In this document: positions 1-8,227 of the stretch, one piece after another
How positions within the stretch are numbered: position 1 is the stretch's first letter
Layout of the letters: every line of letters starts with the position of its first letter
NCBI GenBank assembly: GCA_965655865.1
Contig: CBFHJJ010000019.1
Span: forward strand, 1-28,160
Direction: 5' to 3'
DNA from: MAG-121220-bin8 sp965655865
GTDB taxonomy: Bacteria; Bacteroidota; Bacteroidia; Flavobacteriales; Flavobacteriaceae
DNA: 28,160 nt
Notes under the pieces: generated by a model
Seen by the model: the letters and a program-made list of their open reading frames with translations, nothing else
The model's database searches: none
Told to the model about the DNA's origin: nothing
Position numbers and translations under genes: made by a program

Positions 1-149
1 AACCTATACAGTTAATCTTATTGATAATTAAGTTTCATAACTTTTAACCCTCTATTTTATCATTTTCAACCTATTAATAGTGGTGTTTCAACTAATTTGT
101 CAATAATATTAATGTATAAATGTAGAATTCATAATTTGTATAGGTTATT

Positions 150-157
150 TATGTTTG
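150..157 (+). promoter_or_regulatory. Possible -7 promoter box for the glucan utilisation locus
   Basis: TATGTTTG matches the Bacteroidota -7 consensus TAnnTTTG. It would put transcription start near base 162, giving a leader of about 45 bases before the susC-like start codon. I see no TTTG or TTG at the expected 17-23 base spacing upstream, so the match is partial. The other bases from 1 to 207 are AT-rich and show no gene, terminator or clear operator. Confidence 0.3.
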
Positions 158-207
158 CTTAACAATTTGTTTTCTTTAAGTTTAAACTTTCTTAATAAAA
201 AACACAT

Positions 208-3200
208 ATGAAAACAAAATTATTATCATTAGTTATCTTACTCGGCTCCTTTTTTATGGTAGCACAAGACTCTACTCTAGTTGGATCTGTATCGGATTCC
301 TCAAGTGATGGTCCTTTGCCTGGTGTAAGTGTAATCATTAAAGGTACACAGACTGGTACAACTTCAGACTTTGACGGAAACTTTAGTTTGTCTGGTGTAT
401 CATCTGGAGATGTTATTCAGTTCTCTTATCTAGGTTATATAACTCAAGAAGTAGAAGTTGGAAATTCATTTAACATAAGTGTCTCACTTGATGAAGATGT
501 TGAAGCTTTAGACGAGGTTATACTTGTTGGATACAGTACACAAAAAGCGTCTAACATTTCTGGATCTGTAACTACAGTTTCTGGTGAGGACGTAGAAAAA
601 TTAAAACCAACTCGAGTTGAAGATGCTCTTCAAGGTCAGTCTGGTTTAAATGTGATCTCAGCACCTAACCCCGGTGGTAAACCCTCAGTACTTATTAGAG
701 GTATTACTTCATTCTCTGGAACTGATCCTTTAGTTGTTATTGATGGTATTAATTCATCATTGTATGATGTTGATGCGTTGACTGCAACTGATATCGAAAG
801 CATTTCTGTTTTAAAAGATGCTTCAACAACTGCACTTTATGGTGTAAGAGGAGGTAATGGTGTTATAGTTATTACTACAAAATCTGGAAAGAAAAATCAA
901 GAAACACAATTCACTTTAGATTCGTCTTTCGGTTTCCAAGAAGTTGAGAGTTTTATCGATGTTTTAAATGCTGCTCAGTACGGTGCCATTTTAAATGAAG
1001 GTAGTGTTACGTCCGGAGGATCTTTTATATTTACCAATCCATCTGCGCTTGGTGTAGGTACTAACTGGCAAGCTGAGCTATTTGATTCAGCTCCAATATC
1101 TAATACATCAATTTCTGCATCTGGTGGTTCTGATACTACTACATACTTTTTATCAGCAAGTTATTTAGAACAAGAAGGTGTTGCTGGTGGTGGTGATAAA
1201 GATTTCTATAATAGATCTACTTTAACCGCAAACTTTACATCTGATTTAACAGACGAATTAAAAGTTTTAGTAAATACTAAATATTCAAATATACAGGGTA
1301 ATAATCTTGGTGGTAATCAAATATTTAATGCATTAAATTTTGATCCTTCAATATCTCCAATGGTTGATGGAGCTTACGGAATGAGTAACACTATAACTCA
1401 AGAGGTATTAAATCCACTTGCTGGATTATCTAACTCATACAGTGATAACAAAACTGATAAATTAATTGGTAAAATTGAATTACAATATCAAATGTTAGAT
1501 AATCTAAAAATAACATCGAGATTGGGTTATTCTAGTATCTGGCAACAATCTAAAGGTTTTAATCCGTTACAGTTTTATGGAGTTGGTCACAACAGAACAA
1601 ACGCAAACGCTGATTTAACACCAAGAACAGAAGATGATCATAATAGAGTTTCTGAAACTAAAAATAACTGGTTCAATTACACATATGAATTATTTGGTAA
1701 CTACGATTTTTCAATAGATAACGAGCATAACTTTAATGTTTTTGCAGGTTTTACTATTGGTAAAAGTACTTACAACAACTTAAGCGGAAGTAATGTTGAT
1801 GTCCCTTTTAATTCTTGGACCTATGCTGATTTAAGCTCTGCTTCTGGTGGTATTGCAGAACAAACTACTGGTTCAGCGCAAAGCGTTAGTAGAAGCGTTT
1901 CTTTGATGGGTAGAGTTGAATATGATTTTAATGAAAAATATTTAGCTTCTCTTACTGTTAGAAGAGATGGATCTACAAGCTTTGGTAAAAATAATAAATT
2001 CGCAATTTTCCCTTCAGCTTCTGTAGGTTGGGTTGCTTCAAATGAAGATTTTTTTAATTCTTCTTTTGTAGATTTCTTAAAGCTTAGAGCGAGTTATGGT
2101 ACTGTTGGTAATGATAATGCTAGTCCACAGTTTGGTACTATTTCTACTTTCCCAAAGTATACTTTTGACGGAAAAATTATTAATGGATCTACATTACTAG
2201 GAATTCCTAACAATGATGTCTCATGGGAAAATCAAATTCAAACAAATGTTGGTTTGGATCTAAGAATGTTTGATTCTAAATTAAGTCTTACTGCTGACTA
2301 TTTTATTAAAACGGTTGATGATTTATTATTCAGCCCAACTCTTTCACTATATTTAGGTATACCACAGTATCCAGTAGCTAACATTGGAAAGACTGAAACT
2401 AAAGGTTATGAAATAAGTTTGTCTTACGGATCTGAAATTGCAAAAAATGTTAGTTTCAATACAACTTTTAATTTTACAGCTGCAGAAAATCTAGTTGTTG
2501 CTATTAATAACGGAGACAAATATATTTGGGGAAGTTCATATGGAATTCCTTCAACCCAATTAACACAGTTTAGACAAGGTGAGTCTCCTGGAATTTTCTG
2601 GGGATACAAAACTAATGGTCTTTTCCAAACTCAAGCAGACGTTGACGCACACGCTACTCAGCCTAACGCTCAAGCAGGTGATATAAGATTTGTTGATATT
2701 GATGGTAACGGTGTTATTAATGCTGAAGATAGAACTAAAATTGGCGATCCTTTCCCTGACTTCACACTAGGCTGGAACTTCAATTTAAATGTTTCTAATT
2801 TTGATTTATCAGTATTTACTTACGCATCTGTTGGAAACGATATCTTTAGAGGTTATGAAAGAGGTCTTAACTATACTAACAAATTTGCTTCTGTCTTAAA
2901 TAGATGGACTGGTGCTGGAACAAGTAATACTGAACCTAGATACAGTTTTATCGACGCTAATGATAATAGTAGAGCATCGGACAGATTTGTTGAAGATGGT
3001 AGTTTTGTTAAAATCAAAAATATTCAGTTAGGGTACAATTTTAATCTTGGAAGTGACAGTGTGTTCTCTGACGTAAGAGTGTATGCTACTGCAAAAAATG
3101 CATTTACATTTACTGATTACACAGGTTATGATCCTGAAATTTCTAACGGAGGAGGTCCTGTGTTAGATACAGGTGTTGACAGAGGAACATACCCATCTCC

Positions 3201-3237
3201 TAGAACATTTTCTCTTGGGTTAAATCTTAAATTTTAA
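208..3237 (+). CDS. SusC-like TonB-dependent outer-membrane transporter
   Basis: This 1009-residue protein is the outer-membrane pore of a SusCD glycan importer, taking up oligosaccharides with energy from TonB. Residues 1-20 form a signal peptide ending in VAQ. Residues 22-105 are a carboxypeptidase-regulatory-like beta-sandwich. The segment LDEVILVGYS (101-110) precedes a plug domain at about 115-228 that ends in GVIVITTKSGK. The rest is the beta-barrel, closing with the terminal Phe typical of outer-membrane proteins. A calcium-loop-like motif, DIDGNG at 830-835, is common in this family. No STN domain lies between signal peptide and plug, so direct anti-sigma-factor signalling is unlikely. 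The ATG at 208 follows an AT-rich leader. The SusD gene starts 11 bases downstream. The beta-glucan substrate is inferred from the GH16 gene in the same locus. Confidence 0.96.
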   Translation: MKTKLLSLVILLGSFFMVAQDSTLVGSVSDSSSDGPLPGVSVIIKGTQTGTTSDFDGNFSLSGVSSGDVIQFSYLGYITQEVEVGNSFNISVSLDEDVEALDEVILVGYSTQKASNISGSVTTVSGEDVEKLKPTRVEDALQGQSGLNVISAPNPGGKPSVLIRGITSFSGTDPLVVIDGINSSLYDVDALTATDIESISVLKDASTTALYGVRGGNGVIVITTKSGKKNQETQFTLDSSFGFQEVESFIDVLNAAQYGAILNEGSVTSGGSFIFTNPSALGVGTNWQAELFDSAPISNTSISASGGSDTTTYFLSASYLEQEGVAGGGDKDFYNRSTLTANFTSDLTDELKVLVNTKYSNIQGNNLGGNQIFNALNFDPSISPMVDGAYGMSNTITQEVLNPLAGLSNSYSDNKTDKLIGKIELQYQMLDNLKITSRLGYSSIWQQSKGFNPLQFYGVGHNRTNANADLTPRTEDDHNRVSETKNNWFNYTYELFGNYDFSIDNEHNFNVFAGFTIGKSTYNNLSGSNVDVPFNSWTYADLSSASGGIAEQTTGSAQSVSRSVSLMGRVEYDFNEKYLASLTVRRDGSTSFGKNNKFAIFPSASVGWVASNEDFFNSSFVDFLKLRASYGTVGNDNASPQFGTISTFPKYTFDGKIINGSTLLGIPNNDVSWENQIQTNVGLDLRMFDSKLSLTADYFIKTVDDLLFSPTLSLYLGIPQYPVANIGKTETKGYEISLSYGSEIAKNVSFNTTFNFTAAENLVVAINNGDKYIWGSSYGIPSTQLTQFRQGESPGIFWGYKTNGLFQTQADVDAHATQPNAQAGDIRFVDIDGNGVINAEDRTKIGDPFPDFTLGWNFNLNVSNFDLSVFTYASVGNDIFRGYERGLNYTNKFASVLNRWTGAGTSNTEPRYSFIDANDNSRASDRFVEDGSFVKIKNIQLGYNFNLGSDSVFSDVRVYATAKNAFTFTDYTGYDPEISNGGGPVLDTGVDRGTYPSPRTFSLGLNLKF

Positions 3238-3248
3238 AAATATATCAA

Positions 3249-4715
3249 ATGAAAAATAAATTATACAATATTATCTTATTAGTCTTTATCTCAATTGGCT
3301 TTGTAGCTTGTGAAGATTATGTTGACTATGAAGCATCAGAAGGATATACTATCGTTGCTGATGACTACTTTACAAAAGCTGCTGATTACGAAGCTGCTTT
3401 AGTTGGAACTTATGATGTTCTTCAGTGGAATATTTACTCTGTTATGATTGGAGATATTGCATCGGATAATTCATATTGTGGAGGAGAGAGTGCAACTGAT
3501 GTTGTTGGCTTGCAAAAAATAGATGACATGATTCATAACCCTGTTAATGATCAATTAGAATCAACATGGAAGTGGATGTATGAGGGAATCAATAGGGCTA
3601 ATTACTTAGTTGAGAACAAAGATAAAGTAGAATTCTCAAGAAAAGCTGAATTATATGGTGAAGTTCATTTTTTAAGAGCTTACTATTATTTTGAATTAGC
3701 AAAAATATTTGGAGATGTTCCATTATTTACTGAATCAAGGTTAACAGCCGGTGACTCATCAACTCTTCAAAGAACTCCAGTTTCTGAAGTATATGCTCAA
3801 ATTGAATCTGATCTAAAAGCTGCAATTGCTGTTTTACCAGCTGCTAAAAGTTTAGACGGAAGAGCTACAAGTTTTACTGCTCACGCTTTACTTGGAAAAG
3901 TTTACTTATACCAAGATAAATTTGATGAAGCTGCTAGTATTTTAGAACCTTTAGTTGGTCTGTATACTTTAGTTCCAGATCTTCAAGATGTATTCTTAAC
4001 TTCTGGAGAGAATGGATCTGAATCCGTATTTGAGGTTCAACATTCTAAAAATTCTAACTGGTGGGATTGGGGCTTCCCTCAGGGTTCAGAAGGAAGTTTT
4101 GGAGTTATTCACCACGGAATTAGAGGTTACAATGGTTCCGTTTATGCTCAAGGTTGGAGTTTCAATGTTCCTACTAAAGATTTATATGATGCATATTCTG
4201 AGGGAGACTCAAGAAGATCTGTAGCACTTTTGGATATCGTAGCTTGGGCAAAGGCTGATGGTGCTGAGTATGCAGAAGGATATGAACATACAGGATATTT
4301 TAATCATAAATATATTCCTAGAGCAGGGGCAACTTCAGCTCAAGGTGAGTTGAATTACGAAACTAATTATAGAGCTATTAGATATGCGGATGTTTTACTA
4401 ATGGCTGCTGAAGCTAATAATAGAAAAACAAGTGCTGATGATGTAAAAGCTCAAAACTATTTAAACCAAGTCAGAGCAAGAGCTTTTGGAAATGATTCTA
4501 AGGCTTCTTCTTCAACTGGTGTTGTACTAACTCAAGAAATTTGGGATGAAAGAAGATTAGAGCTTGCAATGGAAGGACAAAGATTCTTTGATTTAGTTAG
4601 AACAGGTGAAGCTGCTACAAAAATTGAAGGTTTTGTTTCAGGAAAACACGAAGTTTTTCCAATTCCGCAAACGGAAATTGATATTTCTGGATTAACTCAA
4701 AACTCTGGATACTAA
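3249..4715 (+). CDS. SusD-like glycan-binding outer-membrane lipoprotein
   Basis: This 488-residue protein is the surface lid that captures glycan for the SusC-like pore. The signal peptide ends at lipid-acceptor Cys21 (FVAC), followed by acidic residues (EDYVDYE) that fit a surface-export signal. The N-terminal half has the helical, TPR-like character of SusD, including RAYYYFELAKIFGDVPLF. The C-terminal part contains the usual segments RYADVLLMAAEANN, YLNQVRARAFG and WDERRLELAMEGQRFFDLVR. The length is normal for the family. It lies 11 bases after the SusC gene and 12 bases before the next lipoprotein gene, so the three are almost certainly co-transcribed. Laminarin-type glucan as ligand is inferred from context. 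Confidence 0.95.
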   Translation: MKNKLYNIILLVFISIGFVACEDYVDYEASEGYTIVADDYFTKAADYEAALVGTYDVLQWNIYSVMIGDIASDNSYCGGESATDVVGLQKIDDMIHNPVNDQLESTWKWMYEGINRANYLVENKDKVEFSRKAELYGEVHFLRAYYYFELAKIFGDVPLFTESRLTAGDSSTLQRTPVSEVYAQIESDLKAAIAVLPAAKSLDGRATSFTAHALLGKVYLYQDKFDEAASILEPLVGLYTLVPDLQDVFLTSGENGSESVFEVQHSKNSNWWDWGFPQGSEGSFGVIHHGIRGYNGSVYAQGWSFNVPTKDLYDAYSEGDSRRSVALLDIVAWAKADGAEYAEGYEHTGYFNHKYIPRAGATSAQGELNYETNYRAIRYADVLLMAAEANNRKTSADDVKAQNYLNQVRARAFGNDSKASSSTGVVLTQEIWDERRLELAMEGQRFFDLVRTGEAATKIEGFVSGKHEVFPIPQTEIDISGLTQNSGY

Positions 4716-4727
4716 TAAATAATAAAT

Positions 4728-7265
4728 ATGAATATGAAAACAATAAATAAAATATTTACATTACTCTTTGTCTTTACAGCATTTGTAAGCTGTAAGGAAG
4801 ATTTTCTAGAGGAAACTGACTTTGGAATAGTTGCTCCTACCAATGTTTCGGCAAATTTTGTAATTACTCAAGATAATACTGGGTTAGTTACTATAACACC
4901 TGAAGCTGAGGGTGCTCTTCATTATGATATTACTTCTTTTGGAGATGGATCTGACGCTGTTGAAGGTATTAAGCCTGGAACAAGTGTACAACATACATTT
5001 GCTGAAGGATCATATGACATTCAAATTACAGCAACTGGATTAAGCAATTTAAAAACTTCTTCTACTGTTCCTTTAACTGTATCTTTTAAAGCACCAGAAA
5101 ATTTAGAAGTTAAATTAACTCCAAACGCTTTAACTCTTGCAGTTTCTGCAACAGCTGATTACGCTGCTTATTTTCACGTATATTTTGGAATTGATGGCGA
5201 AGAACCAGTTGAGTTAGCAATTGATGGCTCTGTAAGTTACACATATGCAACAGGAGGTGATTACGATGTAAAAGTTATAGCATTTAGTGGTGGTGCTGCA
5301 ACAACTGAAAAAGTTGAAACAGCGACAATGTTTACTGAAACACTTTTACCAATTGATTTTGAAAGCTTTGATAAAAGCGTGTTTATTAGTTTTGGAGGTA
5401 CTAGCCATGATGTAATCGCCAACCCTGATACAAACGGAAATTCTTCAGCTACAGTTGGAAAAGTTACTAAAGGTGCTGGCGAAGTTTGGGCTGGTAACGT
5501 AATTACTACTACAAATCCAATTGCTGATTTAGCAGTTAAAAATCAAATTAAATTAAAGGTGTGGTCACCAAGAGCTGGAAGTTCTATGACAATGAAGCTA
5601 GAAAATATTGATGATGCAAACATAAACAGCGGTGAAATCACTGTTCCTGTAATAGGTAATAGCGCTTGGGAAGAAGTAGTTTTCGATATGAGTTCAATTG
5701 ATTCTAGTAAAGAATACAGAAAAATCGTATGGTTTTTTGATTTAGGTACTCAAGGTGAAGGTGGTGATGATTGGACTTTTTATGTAGACGATTTTTCACA
5801 AACTGCTAAAGTTACTGAACCTTTGGCTGCTGCACCAACACCAGGAGCTCACCCTGATAATGTCGTTTCTGTTTTTAGTGATGCTTATACTGATGTAGGT
5901 GTTTCTGAATGGAACCCAAATTGGGGACAATCAACTACAATGGAAACTGTCAAAATTGACGGCAACGAAACTTTAGTTTATAGCAATCTTAATTATTCAG
6001 GTATTGTAACTAATTATGATCCGGGGACATCTCTAGCTGGGAAAACATATGTTCATTTTGATTACTGGACTCTTGATGCGACCAAGCTAGGACTTAAACT
6101 TGTTAATACTTCACATGCTGGTCAACCAGAAAAAGAAGCACTAGTTAATGTTTCATCGATTACAAAAGGAGAGTGGGTAAGTGTAGATATTCCACTTACG
6201 GATTACACTAATGACACATCGAAGTTTATGCAATTAGTTTGGGACGGTGCTGCTGGAAAGATATGGATTGATAACCTTTATTTTTACAACGAACCAGGAG
6301 ATGCTCCAACAGCTGCGCCTGCAGCTCCAACAGTTGCTGCTGACGATGTAGTGTCAATATACAGTGACAGTTATACAAACGAAGTTGTTTCAGAGTGGAA
6401 CCCAGATTGGGGTCAGTCAACAACTTTGGAAACCGTAACAATTGGTAGTGATAACTTTTTAAAGTATTCAAATTTGAATTACTCAGGTCTTGTTACAAAC
6501 TATGATCCTGGTACTGATATTAGCGGAACAAATTATGTCCATTTTGATTATTGGACTAATGATGCGACTAAACTTGGACTTAAATTAGTAAACACAGCTT
6601 ACGCAAATAATGATGAGGGTAAAAAAGAATCAATTGTCTTTACATCATCTATTGTCAAAGGTGGATGGGTAAGTGTTGATATCCCGCTTTCAGATTATAC
6701 TAGTGATGTTTCAAAATTCATGCAATTAGTATGGGACGGTGATGGAACAGTTTATATTGATAATCTATATTTTTATGATAATAAACCAACTGGAGCTGCT
6801 TCAGCACCAACTGCTGCTGCTGCTGATGTTGTATCTATTTACAGTGATAGTTATACAAATGAAGTTGTTTCAGAGTGGAATCCAGATTGGGGTCAATCAA
6901 CAACTTTAGAGACTATTACGATAGGTAGTGATAACTTTTTAAAGTATTCTAATTTAAATTATTCAGGTCTTGTAACAAACTATGACCCTGGAACTGATAT
7001 TAGTACTATGACACATGTTCGTTTTGACTACTGGACTATAAGTTCTACAAAATTGGGACTCAAATTAGTTAACACATCTCATGCAAATAATGATGAAGGT
7101 AAAAAAGAAGCTTTAGTTAGTGTTTCTTCTGTTTCTAAAGGAGAGTGGGTGAGTGTTGAAATTCCACTTTCAGATTATACTAATGATGTTTCAAAATTCA
7201 TGCAATTAGTATGGGATGGTGATGGAGAAGTTTATATAGATAATTTATACTTTGTTAAAAAATAA
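4728..7265 (+). CDS. Multi-domain surface glycan-binding lipoprotein with PKD-like and repeated CBM-like domains
   Basis: This 845-residue lipoprotein (lipid-acceptor Cys22, then KED, a K-(D/E)2 surface-export signal) sits where SusE/SusF-type binding proteins sit in glucan loci. Two PKD-like beta-sandwich domains span about 36-120 and 121-205. A divergent beta-sandwich, CBM-like domain covers about 206-366. Three tandem copies of a roughly 160-residue module then start at residues 379, 541 and 701. Each copy carries NPxWGQST, SNLNYSG, NYDPGT, FDYWT, KLGLKLVNT, a KGxWVSV strand, and a closing strand ending in DNLYF. The aromatic residues suggest sugar binding. Ala/Pro/Thr-rich linkers separate the copies. 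I do not assign a CBM family. No catalytic domain is visible. A second ATG (codon 3) is also a possible start. The function as a cell-surface beta-glucan binding protein is inferred. Confidence 0.85.
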   Translation: MNMKTINKIFTLLFVFTAFVSCKEDFLEETDFGIVAPTNVSANFVITQDNTGLVTITPEAEGALHYDITSFGDGSDAVEGIKPGTSVQHTFAEGSYDIQITATGLSNLKTSSTVPLTVSFKAPENLEVKLTPNALTLAVSATADYAAYFHVYFGIDGEEPVELAIDGSVSYTYATGGDYDVKVIAFSGGAATTEKVETATMFTETLLPIDFESFDKSVFISFGGTSHDVIANPDTNGNSSATVGKVTKGAGEVWAGNVITTTNPIADLAVKNQIKLKVWSPRAGSSMTMKLENIDDANINSGEITVPVIGNSAWEEVVFDMSSIDSSKEYRKIVWFFDLGTQGEGGDDWTFYVDDFSQTAKVTEPLAAAPTPGAHPDNVVSVFSDAYTDVGVSEWNPNWGQSTTMETVKIDGNETLVYSNLNYSGIVTNYDPGTSLAGKTYVHFDYWTLDATKLGLKLVNTSHAGQPEKEALVNVSSITKGEWVSVDIPLTDYTNDTSKFMQLVWDGAAGKIWIDNLYFYNEPGDAPTAAPAAPTVAADDVVSIYSDSYTNEVVSEWNPDWGQSTTLETVTIGSDNFLKYSNLNYSGLVTNYDPGTDISGTNYVHFDYWTNDATKLGLKLVNTAYANNDEGKKESIVFTSSIVKGGWVSVDIPLSDYTSDVSKFMQLVWDGDGTVYIDNLYFYDNKPTGAASAPTAAAADVVSIYSDSYTNEVVSEWNPDWGQSTTLETITIGSDNFLKYSNLNYSGLVTNYDPGTDISTMTHVRFDYWTISSTKLGLKLVNTSHANNDEGKKEALVSVSSVSKGEWVSVEIPLSDYTNDVSKFMQLVWDGDGEVYIDNLYFVKK
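5862..7262 (+). repeat. Three in-frame tandem copies of a roughly 480-base CBM-like module
   Basis: The units start at 5862, 6348 and 6828, with periods of 486 and 480 bases. Units 2 and 3 are nearly identical in protein and close in DNA, differing largely at silent third positions. Unit 1 is more diverged. The copies are joined by short linkers rich in Ala, Pro and Thr, with GCT/GCA runs. This fits stepwise duplication inside one gene. Confidence 0.9.
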
Positions 7266-7278
7266 AAATTTATTAATT

Positions 7279-8160
7279 ATGAATAAAATAAAAATGATAT
7301 ATCGATCAGTTCTTTTACTTTCTATTTTATCCTTTATAGGGTGTGAGAAAGAAAATTATGAACTTGGAAACATAGTCGCTCCTTCAAATTTAGAATTAAG
7401 TGCCGAAATAGTTGGAGTTGACGAGGCTAATCCTAATGGAGACGGAAGCGGAACTGTACACTTTGACGTAAGTGCTAACAATGCTATAACTTATAAGTAC
7501 ATATTTGATGGTGTTGAGAAATTAGTTCCATCTGGAAAACATACAATTAATTTTAGTGTTACAGGTACTCATACTTATGTAGTGACTGCGGTGGCAATTG
7601 GTTCAGGAGGTACAACATCAATGAAGTCTATTGCTGTTAAAGTTTTTGCAAATTATTCTCCTCAACCAGAATTTTTAACAAATTTAACTAGTAATTCGTC
7701 TAGAACTTGGAAACAAAACACTGAAGAAGGTGGATATGTTGGAGTAGGACCAGCTGGTGGTGATGCTCCTATTTGGTATACCGCTGATCCAAATTCAAGA
7801 GCTGATACTGGAGCAGATGATGATACTTGGACTTTTACTTTAGATGGAAAAGGTTTTGCTCATACGACAAATGGTGGTACTGCAGTTAAAACTGAGTATG
7901 CTGGAGATCTTCCAGGTGGAACTGACGATCCTAAGGATGATACACTTAAAAACTTTGTTTTAGAAGACTATTCAGGCACTTGGAATGTAACAGCACCAGG
8001 AGGTGTTGAGACTATTTCGTTGTCTGGTTATGGATTCTTTTCATTATACACTGGGACTCATGATTACACTATAGTTTTCCCTACAAGCAACACTATGGAA
8101 CTTACTACAACTGATGCCAATGGAAGAAAATGGTATTATAAATTAATTGCCGTAGAATAA
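7279..8160 (+). CDS. PKD-domain surface lipoprotein of the glucan locus
   Basis: This 293-residue lipoprotein has lipid-acceptor Cys22 (FIGC) followed by EKENYE, a likely surface-export signal. Residues 33-123 form a PKD-like domain. Residues 130-293 form a second beta-rich domain containing SSRTWKQN, DDDTWTFTLDG, YGFFSLYTGTHDYTI and a C-terminal WYYKLIAVE. Both domains match, in the same order, residues 40-298 of the downstream GH16 enzyme. It is probably a non-catalytic glycan-binding partner, the most SusE-like member of the locus, but the ligand is unknown. I chose the ATG at 7279 because the in-frame TTG at 7252 lies inside the preceding gene and the signal peptide starts properly at the ATG. 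A strong terminator follows 17 bases after the stop codon. Confidence 0.82.
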   Translation: MNKIKMIYRSVLLLSILSFIGCEKENYELGNIVAPSNLELSAEIVGVDEANPNGDGSGTVHFDVSANNAITYKYIFDGVEKLVPSGKHTINFSVTGTHTYVVTAVAIGSGGTTSMKSIAVKVFANYSPQPEFLTNLTSNSSRTWKQNTEEGGYVGVGPAGGDAPIWYTADPNSRADTGADDDTWTFTLDGKGFAHTTNGGTAVKTEYAGDLPGGTDDPKDDTLKNFVLEDYSGTWNVTAPGGVETISLSGYGFFSLYTGTHDYTIVFPTSNTMELTTTDANGRKWYYKLIAVE

Positions 8161-8177
8161 TTTTGTTTAAAATCATT

Positions 8178-8214
8178 AAAACCTGAACAATTTGCTTTGT
8201 TCAGGTTTTTTTTT
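8178..8214 (+). terminator. Intrinsic terminator between the binding-protein gene and the GH16 gene
   Basis: A perfect 13-bp stem (8178-8190 with 8197-8209) contains the core ACCTGAACAA paired with TTGTTCAGGT. It has a 6-base loop and a run of nine T (8206-8214). The next start codon is only 13 bases after the T run. The hairpin probably stops most transcripts from the SusC/SusD genes and lets a fraction reach the GH16 gene. Confidence 0.9.
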
Positions 8215-8227
8215 AATATATTTTATT

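Noticed and set aside
208..700. SusC-like protein as a signal transducer with an STN domain
   Set aside because: The signal peptide is followed directly by the carboxypeptidase-regulatory-like domain and plug, and no FecR or sigma factor gene is present in the window.
6300..6350. GCT/GCA-rich linker repeats as microsatellite or CRISPR-like repeats
   Set aside because: They encode short Ala/Pro linkers between binding modules, are in frame, and have no spacer-repeat structure.
7252..7278. Longer starts from TTG codons (7252, 8192, 9917, 13022, 17030, 21508, 24492, 25094, 26800)
   Set aside because: Each has an in-frame ATG close downstream that fits the signal peptide or family N-terminus better, and several of these TTGs fall in an upstream gene, a terminator hairpin or a promoter element.
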